Source of the DNA: Hyposmocoma kahamanoa
Taxonomy: Eukaryota; Arthropoda; Insecta; Lepidoptera; Cosmopterigidae
NCBI RefSeq assembly: GCF_003589595.1
Contig: NW_020653900.1
Location: 2,779,477 to 2,843,476 of the forward strand
Reading direction: 5' to 3'
DNA: 64,000 nt
The position numbers and the translations under genes are program-made. Within the stretch, counting starts at the first letter, position 1. Each line of letters starts with the position of its first letter. Positions 56,501 through 64,000 of this stretch are shown here, piece by piece. Under the pieces are notes generated by a model that saw only the letters and a list, made by a program, of their open reading frames with translations, was not told the DNA's origin and searched no databases.

Positions 56501-59497
56501 GTCGCATAAAATGACGGAATCATATGTACCTAAAACTTTACTTGATCATCATTTCAAAGTCAAAAGGTTACTTAAAAACTGTATAAACCATACGTCTCCA
56601 TGTCTCTTTTAAAATGGGTGTATTCAAGCTTATACACTGTGCAATTTTAATTACCTGTGAAAATTTAAATTTGTTCCTACAAAATTACGTAGCTTAGATA
56701 CCGACTGTAAACAAACATGGCGCTCATAGAAAAAAGTTATTTTATTACATTTGCAAATTATCCTGCAAATACATAATAATTTAACTACACAATAGATAGT
56801 ACAAATACTATACAACAGAGATGGTGTAGTAATGAAAGTTGGAGTGAAATGTCATTTCACTGCTTTTCAAGAATAGTGTCCCAACCCAAAATTGATCCTT
56901 TTTTTATTTATTACTGAGTACAGAAAATAGATATTCAGAAAATTGTTCGATGTTTCTATTAATATTTATAACAAACTTGTGGAATAATTTCACAGAAAAA
57001 CAATTAAATATCATGGTAGTACAACAAGACATTTCAAAATTTATTCAGAAAATGAAAATATTTTATTGTGATTGGGTTCCAAGCTTTCCATTGGTTAGAT
57101 TAATTATACGACAACATTGGGATGGTCTACGATTCGTCAACTTTGGGCGGCAGACTGTTCTTAGCTTTTTTCAAGCCATCTTCCTGATGAATTAGATGAT
57201 TTCGAAATAGGCCACTATACTAGGAAGCCATCGATTTGATTCAATGTGCAAGCCTAATCAGCCGATTATCACTATTTTCTTTGTGCTTTGTTGGGGTTAA
57301 AAAGTGGTAAAAGTCCTATTGTAACCAATTACTCTCAGTGGCATAGAATCTTGATCAAACATTTTTGTATTGTTTTGTTTTCTTGGGTGACATAGAAATT
57401 AAATTAAATTTAAAAACTCTGAATACTTGACTGCAATAATGTCCATCATCAGGCACTAAGAGTCAATATTTCACAACATTTTATGTTTATTCAATAACAA
57501 AAAAATTTCAAATGAGTTATGAGAATTAATACGGGCTACCACAAATATTAGTTTCTTTTAAATATATTGAGTTGTTAGGTTTTCGCGATTGCTAATTGCT
57601 GGTATGGAAACTATATTCTCAGAATAAATTGCATATATTTGATTTGCAAACAAACCAAATAAGTCCATTTTAAAGATAACTTTTAAACAATGGATCAATG
57701 TGAATAGCAAGAAAACACTAACCTGTCAAAATTGACTTCAGGGCATTTCCTACAGACATATTTATACATGTGTTTCTCAGTCATATGAGTCTTGAGCAGG
57801 AACTCGGTCCTGTAGTAAACATCGCACAACGTACATAAGAATGTCCCACTTATATGCTGAAAGAGAAATACATAAAGAAAATTATGAATATGTCAATTTT
57901 AATCCAAGTCCAATCATGTAATTGTTTAATCACACCATTTCATTGTTTAACATTTGTTGATGCCAAGCATTTGTCTATTCTATATAAAAGCAAAAAATTG
58001 CTACATTTTCATAACCATGCCATACTTTCTCAAACTTGTATCTTATAAAGGGTGATATTCGGGAGATGGCAAATTTTTTATCGAGGGTAATAATTTGGAT
58101 GCATTACTTTAAGAATAGGCAAAAGCCAGTGTGTGAATATGAAGGAAATGTGATGTGAAATGAGCCTGTATAATTTGTATATACAATCCATTTTTTGCAT
58201 TTCAATTTTTTTTTTGACTTCGTATCAATTGATTTCAAAACTTTAATTGGTGGTGTAAGCATTATCTTCTTAATATTTTATTAAAAAGCCTTAATAATAA
58301 CACACATATTTTAAGATGAAAACATTCCATTGTTCTCATTAATAGTAAAAACACAAAAAATATATGAAAAATTATTTTTAAAAAATCTTACAGTATCATG
58401 CATTCTTTGATGTGCAATTAAACGATTTTCATTTTGAAAAGTCTTCCCGCAATTACACCGATACTTTCCTTGACTGAACATTTTGTACACCTCCACAGCA
58501 GCCTGAGCCTCTTTTAACGATATTGGTATCATATTTGCATATTCCTCATCTAAATTAGATCCATCTACGTTGTCCTTCGTTTTACATAATACGTCAAATT
58601 CATTTTGTCCATTATCACTGTCAAAATTGTTATCGTTATCAAAGTAACATTCCATATCATTGGCATTATTGGTGGCAGATGATTGTTCTAAATTAGTTAC
58701 ACTTTTCTTATCATTGTCGGATGCTTTTCTTTGGAAGGATTCATCAGTTTCATCAGCTTCCACTTTTATAGAGTCCTGTGGCGAATTAAGTTTAGCTTTC
58801 TTTCTAGGCACTTCAAATTCATTTTCTAGAGGAAGCGTACTACAATGAAAAATAGGAATATCTTCAACTGAGCTTATGCTAAGACGATTGCGTTTTATCC
58901 ATTGAAATTTCACTTCTTCATACAGTGTTCTATTCAAATTTAAGTAGGAAAGTGATGAATTTAGTCCTATTTCTTCGCGTTTGATCAGATTTAGCGTTGA
59001 CAAATTTATCTGAAATTTAATTACACAAGTAATAAAATATTTATAAGTAAACTTAACTAAGCCATTAAACCATTTATTCGACTAAGGTTACTTGCAATAC
59101 ATACCTCTTTGCTAGTTTTTAATAAGGTTTTTAAAGTAAAATGTGCTCGTTTACACTTGTCCCTGAATGCTCTGAAACGCTTCACGTGCGCTGAGCACTC
59201 CACGCACAAATATTCGGGCATTCCTTCACAATCCATGGCCTAAAAGTGTACGAACATTTTTTCACAGATATATCAATAAAAGTTGCAATTTAAAAAAGGC
59301 ATCGATTTCATGGAGTTCCCTAAGAACTTTGTGAGCTATAAAATCATTAAAGGTAACCAAAATAATCGAAATTTCACTCAAAACTGTACCTTTAGTCCTG
59401 ACAATAAATAGTAATCTAGTTTCAAACTGGCAGAGTCCATTTTGAATAATTTTCTAGCGGTGCTGAGGCACACCGTACAAGCCTTCAAATCCCACAT
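44555..59497 (-). CDS. ZAD-domain protein with 13 C2H2 zinc fingers, 15 exons
   Basis: Exons (minus): 59497-59390, 59239-59105, 59009-58392, 57856-57723, 56311-56137, 55930-55775, 53521-53388, 51536-51462, 50441-50312, 50191-50055, 49059-48942, 48523-48410, 47152-47039, 46460-46317, 44689-44555. The product is 808 residues. The N-terminal ZAD has its zinc quartet at C7, C10, C48 and C51. Residues 82-263 are an acidic, Asn/Ser-rich linker. Thirteen fingers follow from about 265 to 750, nearly all C-x2-C-x12-H-x3-6-H and many split by introns, which fixes the splicing. Finger 1 is unusual (CNC, one residue between the cysteines). A basic AT-hook-like KRGRPGN lies in exon 11. ZAD proteins are insect nuclear DNA-binding factors that dimerise through ZAD. 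The specific orthologue is not recognised. Exon 12 uses a GC donor. Confidence 0.9.
44768..45070 (+). mobile_element. LINE fragment (RT C-terminal end), antisense in zinc-finger intron 14
   Basis: The plus-strand frame reads [32 protein letters not shown] and then [14 protein letters not shown]. This is the conserved C-terminal tail of lepidopteran LINE reverse transcriptases. The rest is absent. Confidence 0.65.
45422..45646 (+). repeat. tRNA-derived SINE, full-length
   Basis: It starts CTGCCTCCGTGTTCGAACGG (A-box region), has B-box GGTTCGATTCC, the shared body (TGGCCTACATTTATTTCTC, CACAGGGTTTCCCTAGTGCG) and a (TTA)n tail. It lies in zinc-finger intron 14, antisense to the gene. Confidence 0.85.
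46535..46810 (+). repeat. family B element in zinc-finger intron 13
   Basis: It runs from AACCGACTTCAAAAAAGGAG to CGAAATTTTGAGGTCGG. It lies about 75 bp from exon 14. Non-coding. Confidence 0.65.
47210..47400 (+). repeat. three spaced copies of a ~26-bp motif
   Basis: TACCGG(T)...CC(G/A)CATATTGGATTTGTAA variants occur near 47216, 47279 and 47367, just upstream (in gene sense) of exon 13. The spacing is irregular, about 65-90 bp. Confidence 0.45.
48735..48850 (-). repeat. family A fragment in zinc-finger intron 11
   Basis: It holds the complement of GTGGCACTGCAACTGTTGTG and nearby family A landmarks, degraded, between exons 11 and 12. Confidence 0.5.
49340..49485 (+). mobile_element. LINE RT C-terminal fragment
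   Basis: One frame reads [20 protein letters not shown] followed by [14 protein letters not shown], the end of a LINE ORF2. It is a short remnant in zinc-finger intron 10, antisense to the gene. Confidence 0.55.
50983..51268 (+). repeat. direct repeat copy 1, flanking zinc-finger exon 8
   Basis: It shares a roughly 285-bp sequence with 52132-52442, from ATTCGTCGTCGTT(T/C)AG to TCTGATAGTAATCGAG and TTGTTTTCTTTTCTTC. It contains CCGCTAGATGGCAG (51010-51023), which resembles the CTCF core consensus. Confidence 0.65.
52132..52442 (+). repeat. direct repeat copy 2, flanking zinc-finger exon 8
   Basis: This is the second copy of the repeat at 50983-51268, about 1.15 kb away on the other side of exon 8 (51462-51536). 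It contains CCGTTAGATGGCAG (52157-52170). The intervening exon is not itself duplicated. Confidence 0.65.
54451..54837 (+). repeat. family B element in zinc-finger intron 6
   Basis: It runs from AACCGACTTCAAAAAAAGGA to CGTACTTTTGAGGTCGGTTT, longer than other copies because of extra internal sequence. Non-coding. Confidence 0.65.
55268..55641. mobile_element. foldback-ended element carrying a nested MITE
   Basis: Perfect 17-bp inverted ends ATAATTCGAGCCACCTC (55268-55284) and complement (55625-55641). Inside, a family M MITE occupies 55441-55615. Without it the host element would be about 200 bp. It lies in zinc-finger intron 6, 134 bp from exon 6. Confidence 0.8.
55441..55615. mobile_element. 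family M MITE (full length)
   Basis: 175 bp with GGGTCGTATTCCAGAACTC at the left and its complement at the right; the last base is changed. TGA flanks both sides (55438-55440, 55616-55618). It has the internal second terminal motif like the copies at 33620 and 41087. Confidence 0.85.
56312..57722 (-). other. zinc-finger intron 4
   Basis: 1.4 kb of AT-rich sequence between exons 4 and 5. I see no recognised coding or clear repeats; the open frame at 56950-57195 (+) has no family features. Confidence 0.4.
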
Positions 59498-60386
59498 AGT
59501 GCTGTTTAAATTTGATCACCTCATTCTAGTGGAATTTTAATTTTTCTGCATACACCACTCAGCGAAAAGACAATGACAGACAAGCAAACGCAGCCTGTAA
59601 ACCTAATTTATGCTAATGTTGGCTAACTTGTTTTGCTTGTCAAAGGTTTGACAACATATTCTTTTTCTCATAGTTTGGCACTATGGCCTTTGGCCATTTG
59701 ACAACATATAAAAACATTATTTGAAAACTATTTGCAAACTTCTTCTAAAAGTATGAATAAATCTTTATTTTTTTCCATCCTTTAAGAAATAAAAAATTCA
59801 TACGTTACAGAGTTCGTTCAGGGCAGTAATGCCACCTTATCTATTTCTGCCGCCAAGCAGTCATTTTAGCATTACTGTGTTAAACAAAGACAATAATATG
59901 TTTATGTTTTCGACGTCGAAATGCATCATATACATATAACGTCTGATTTATATATGTCAACGTAACATGTCCTTTAGTTTCCATAGTCTAAGCTGTGTCT
60001 TAGAGGATGGACTGTGTACACATGGGACTTGTGTAATTGCATCTCAGGGTGACGTTACAGTTACATCACAGCTTGAAGTTATAAAAAAAAACCAAGTTAC
60101 CCTTCGTATCTTAAATAATATTATAGTTGGCGCGACAAACTACTGGCGCTTGTCACCTTTTCCATCAAAACGAGAAAATATATTAAATATATGAAGAGGT
60201 TGAATGGTGGAACCTTTGCCTATCCAAATAGATAAGGTGAAAATATAAAAAAAAACCCTTTTGCAGGATGGACAATTTGAGGAATATTAATATGAAATGT
60301 CAAAATAAAAATTCATTCAATTGCAGCCCGCGGTTTTGCATGTTTACAAACAAATTTATATCAAATTATATTAACAAATTAAAACA
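59498..60386. promoter_or_regulatory. shared 5' region between divergent zinc-finger and MLH1 genes
   Basis: The 889 bp between the two start codons must contain both transcription starts unless further noncoding exons exist. It holds family A fragments (59808-59880, 59985-60060) and a family D fragment (60145-60230), so the regulatory sequence proper is probably near each gene end. No TATA box is convincing. Confidence 0.5.
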
Positions 60387-62485
60387 ATGGCAGAGCCTGG
60401 AGTCATTAGGAAATTAAGCGAAGAAGTTGTGAATCGTATAGCAGCTGGTGAAATAATACAACGCCCTGCGAATGCGTTAAAAGAGTTAATAGAAAATAGG
60501 TTAGATCCAGATTTTCACGATAATTCTGAAGTTTTTATTTAATTATTGTATTAACAGTGTCTTATTTTGTAGTTTAGACGCGAAATCTACAAATATAGTT
60601 ATAACTGTCAAAGCTGGGGGCCTGAAATACTTACAGGTATAAGTTTTAACTGGTGTAATCATCGTTTAGTATTTAAAGAATACTTGTGATGCTTTTATAT
60701 GACTTTCAGATCCAAGACAACGGTACTGGCATACGCAATGACAACCTAGATATAGTATGCGAAAGGTTCACAACTTCTAAATTAAAGGAATTTGACGATC
60801 TAAGGCAAATTAGTACTTATGGCTTCAGAGGCGAAGCGCTAGCGAGTATCAGTCATATAGCGCATCTTACTCTACTTACGAAGACCGCAGCTGATAAATG
60901 TGCTTATAAGTATGTGAAAACACTATTATAAAGTTTAACTGAATTCTACTTTACAGGGAATTTTAAAGGTTCTTGATTAATTTGTTTCTATTTTTGACGA
61001 TCTCCGTCGTCGAGAGCCTGGCGTACCGGTTTTCATGGCCGCCATTTCTATGGTCCCGGATTCGATCCCCGACTGGGTCATAGTAGGAAAACTAACTTTT
61101 GTAAATTATCTCAGGGTGTGGCTGTTAGTGACACAAGTTCTTTAGTTACTTAATTTGGGATCAAAGCAACATATGTGATGTTATCTAATATTTATATTTA
61201 TTTTTTCTGAAGGTTATAGACTACTTAACATAAATGAAACAATGTAAATAAATAAAAACATTTTAAACTTAAACAATTAAATATTTTAAACAAAAGTGAA
61301 TGCTGTTTTGATCATTTGAAATATATTTATTATTTGACAATAATATATTGGAATTGCACCATCGGTATAATAATGTCTGCGAAATGACAATTTTTCAGGA
61401 GAGTTTTAATTAGGTTTAAAAGATTATACAAATCAAATTACAAAAAAAATAAATTACTACGATACTTGCCTCTGTGGCCGAACGGTTACCATGCTGGACT
61501 GCCACGCAGAGGTCCCAGGTTCGATTCCCAGTCTGGGAGAAATATTTGGATGGCCTACATTTATTTCTCTTGTGAGTTTGGATGTAATTTGTTATTTATG
61601 TGTGCATCCATGACACCCGTGACACAGGGTTTCCCTAGTGCGGGGCTATGTTGAGTGTATGTGTGTTATTATTATTATTAATTAGTCAACTTTTTATGTG
61701 AATATGTATATTATTAGAATAAATTACCTATTATTTAACTTTTCAGAGCTTCTTACGAAAATGGCAAGTTAAAAGGACCAATAAAAGCCTGTGCCGGTAA
61801 CAACGGCACACAAATAACAGTAGAAGACTTATTTTACAATGTTTTAGCACGTAAGAAAGCTTTGCGGAGCCCCACTGAAGAATATGCTCATATTATGGAG
61901 GTAATTCTTTTCAATATTATACACACTACCACTGCAAACAGACACCTGCAGTACCTTTTTTTTATATTTTTGCCAGCAGTAAATTATTAATGTTGGGGCG
62001 CATTTATGTGGAAAATTGTTTGGCTCAGCTAGTGGAATCTCAAATGTGTTGTACTTCAATCTTCTCATCTGTGGTCATAAACGCAATATGGAAGCCAGGT
62101 TGTTAGTATAAGTGGTAATTTTTTTCTTTATAGGATTTGGTTATTTCCTCAGTAACAGTAGGTATTTGGAGACAGTATTTTAACTTCCATAATGTGGGAC
62201 TGTAATTGTTGCATAAAAGATCATCTTGTAGTCTTTTGCACATAGAAGGTTCCACTACAAAGAAATAGGTAAGGTAGTACTTCCCTCTTTACAAAGAGCT
62301 GTACTGCTGCTAAACTATTTTTACATTATATAGTATGCTGCACGGAATATAATAAATAATTATTACAGGTCGTAGGAGGCTATGCAATACATAACAGCCG
62401 TGTTGGATTCACATTGAAGAAATTTGGAGAAAACACTGACATAAAAACGCCAGTCAAATCGACTGTAGTTGAAAATGTTAGAAGT
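60387..62485 (+). CDS. Mlh1: DNA mismatch repair protein MLH1, 5' part (exons 1-5), continues beyond window
   Basis: Exons: 60387-60499, 60573-60636, 60710-60909, 61747-61900 and 62369-62485, all GT-AG and in phase, encoding the first 216 residues. This is the GHKL ATPase domain of a MutL homologue. VVNRIAAGE and [12 protein letters not shown] contain the catalytic Glu33 and Mg-binding Asn37. IQDNGTGI carries Asp62, [13 protein letters not shown] (94-106) is the ATP lid motif, and [12 protein letters not shown] follows. Residue order and spacing match human MLH1 with one fewer N-terminal residue. MLH1 pairs with PMS2 or other MutL partners in post-replicative mismatch repair and meiotic crossover. 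No further exon is seen to 64000, so the gene is cut by the window edge or by a long intron. Confidence 0.93.
61015..61200 (+). repeat. SINE-like repeat in MLH1 intron 3
   Basis: A B-box-like GGATTCGATCC follows a GC-rich head. The tail CAAGTTCTTTAGTTACTTAA to TGTGATGTTATCTAATATTT recurs at 63605-63675. Confidence 0.45.
61467..61680 (+). repeat. tRNA-derived SINE in MLH1 intron 3
   Basis: It has GCCTCTGTGGCCGAACGG (A-box), GGTTCGATTCC (B-box), the shared body and a TTATTATTATTA tail. It is in sense orientation, 66 bp upstream of exon 4. The open frame inside is a property of the SINE. Confidence 0.88.
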
Positions 62486-63010
62486 GTATGTATGTTTCAA
62501 GTATAAATTTTGGATTTGCATCATTTCGATGAAAGTTAAAGATTATTCTTACTAGAGATGAAATGGGTATCTGGTAGCTATCCGGTATCTGGCCTATTTT
62601 TACTATTCGGCGGGATACCGGATAGTAGAACAATATCCAGCCGGATGTTTAAAACTGAGAAAAATTCATAGAGTACACCAAATAAATTGATTTGTTGATT
62701 AAAGATGATAGTAATAGAATATACAGCAACTACAGGATCGTTAACAATCTGTTTATTACTTGTAACTGAAAGAATTATGAAGTTAAAAGATAACGTTATC
62801 TGTAAATTATATTGTATACTCAAATTTCAATAAAGGCAATTTATGGTGGATGAAGATCAGTTTTTTGAAATGGTAAAAGTTGGTGATATTTATTTTTATA
62901 AATAGACCCAGCTTTGCGATGTTTATACTGTTAACATTTTTCTGTTATGTAAGTGTATTATCGAATAAATTCGTCGTTTTTATAAACACCAAGTGACCAC
63001 AATAAATGAA

Positions 63011-63214
63011 ATAATAACACACACACTCAACATAGCCCCGCACTAGGGAAACCCTGTGTCGCGGGTGCCATGGACACACATAGACAACCACAAATTACAC
63101 CCAAACTCACGAGAGAAATAAATGTAGGCCATACAAATATTTCTCCCGGCCCGGGAATCGAACCTGGGACCTCTGCGTGGCAGTCCGGCATGGTAACCGT
63201 TCGGCCACAGAGGC
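63011..63214 (-). repeat. tRNA-derived SINE downstream of MLH1 exon 5, inverted
   Basis: The same SINE as at 61467 but on the minus strand: the complement of GCCTCTGTGGCCGAACGG ends at about 63214, and the body runs towards 63011. Confidence 0.88.
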
Positions 63215-63682
63215 AGTTATTGGTACAGAAATGGTCAATGTGAAAATGCAATTATTCACTAATCAATCAATCATGGTGAGGCGCGCTGTAAACCGGTCGC
63301 GACATGTTTACGGCAGTGGGTCAGATATCCGGCGGCCGGATATCCGGCTATCTAGCCTGGGTGCTCGCGGAATATCCAGTATCCGGCCAAATCACTATCC
63401 GTTTCATCTCTAATTCTTACTACTCAGGAGGATTTGAAATTACTGAGTTCTACGATACAATATTTATAAATCTGATGATTGTTTTTAAACCAATATTTAT
63501 AAATCTGATGATTGTTTTTTGATAAATAAATTATTAACTATTTTTTTAACTAAACAAATTGTTTTAAAGCTTGTTTGTAAAGATACCATCGTTGTTTCCC
63601 ATTTCCATAACACAAGTGCTTTAGCTACGTACTTTAGGATCAGAGCAAGGATGTGATGTTGTCTAATATTTATTTCTTTATT

Positions 63683-63810
63683 AACCGACTTCAAAAAAGG
63701 AGGAGGTTCTCAATTCGACTGTATGCTCTTTTTTTGTATTTGTGAACCGATTTTCATGATTCTTATTTTGTTGGAAGGGAGGTACTTCCATAGTGGTCCC
63801 ATTTCATTTT
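63683..63810 (+). repeat. family B element, 3'-truncated
   Basis: It starts AACCGACTTCAAAAAAGGAG and keeps the GTGAACCGATTTTCATGATT landmark, then changes abruptly into a SINE head at about 63811. Confidence 0.6.
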
Positions 63811-64000
63811 GCGTGGGCGCTGAATGAGGCGGTCGCGGGTTCGATTAACTGCCTCCTTAGCCGAACGGTTACCTGTCACGCAGAGGTCCCAGGTCACGGT
63901 TGACCATGTTGATGGGACCTGCAAAAGGGCCCGAAACGTCGGTTTGTTTGAACAACAAATATACGCGATTTAAATCCGGAAAAATAGTTTCATTTCCTAT

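Larger units (their letters stand above)
62486..64000 (+). other. MLH1 intron 5, repeat-filled, to window end
   Basis: It contains short inverted GGATATCCGG/GGTATC-type sequences at 62560-62640 and 63310-63400 (complementary to each other), the inverted SINE, a SINE-like tail (63597-63680) and a truncated family B element (63683-63810). From 63811 to 64000 there is a chain of short SINE heads and the repeat also found at 42655. No MLH1 exon 6 is recognised. Confidence 0.55.

Noticed and set aside
60500..60541. Open read-through of MLH1 exon 1 into intron 1 (reads ENRLDP, similar to the expected ENSLDA)
   Set aside because: It stops within 14 codons. Splicing at 60499 to 60573 restores the conserved LDAKST motif in frame, so the resemblance is likely chance.
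61467..61540. tRNA gene
   Set aside because: A- and B-box sequences are present, but the arms do not pair as a tRNA and the sequence continues into the shared SINE body.

Overview
The window looks like nuclear DNA of an insect, most likely a lepidopteran (moth or butterfly). The basis is intron-rich genes, a ZAD-type C2H2 zinc-finger gene (an arthropod-specific architecture), AT-rich introns, and dense insect-type repeats: mariner, RTE and Jockey-like LINE fragments, tRNA-derived SINEs and many foldback MITEs. No bacterial operon, CRISPR array or intact tRNA/rRNA gene is visible.

Layout. Positions 1-8.86 kb hold no recognisable coding gene, only repeats and hairpins. From 8.87 to 28.6 kb (+) lies a complete eight-exon sideroflexin gene encoding 317 residues, a mitochondrial inner-membrane carrier of the SFXN1/2/3 group. 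Its introns hold a 4.6 kb Ty3/Gypsy element (intron 1), an RTE LINE fragment (intron 3), a dead mariner (intron 4) and several MITEs. About 5.4 kb downstream of its stop codon lies a second, diverged pair of terminal exons (33986-34170 and 35158-35211). They have the same splice phases and encode an alternative sideroflexin C-terminus, so the locus probably makes two isoforms. Just beyond is a recent inverted, broken copy of sideroflexin exon 2 with its flanking introns (35.8-36.6 kb), joined to a LINE fragment. From 37.5 to 44.5 kb there are only repeats.

From 59.5 down to 44.6 kb (-) lies a 15-exon gene for an 808-residue ZAD plus 13-finger C2H2 protein, probably a nuclear DNA-binding factor. 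I assembled it by conserved finger spacing across splice sites; one intron is of GC-AG type. Its start lies about 0.9 kb from the start of a divergently transcribed MLH1 gene (60.4 kb to beyond the window edge). Five exons of MLH1 are visible, covering the N-terminal GHKL ATPase domain of this mismatch-repair protein.

The most interesting signals are the duplicated phase-compatible 3' exons of sideroflexin, the inverted exon-2 copy that is antisense to its own gene, inverted SINEs flanking MLH1 exons 4-5, and a set of foldback elements with unrelated ends that share TAA/TTA-type 3-bp target duplications. The three genes serve unrelated functions (mitochondrial transport, transcription or chromatin, mismatch repair). 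All coordinates were read by eye and splice sites were inferred from consensus, phase and protein-family conservation; no transcript data were available.
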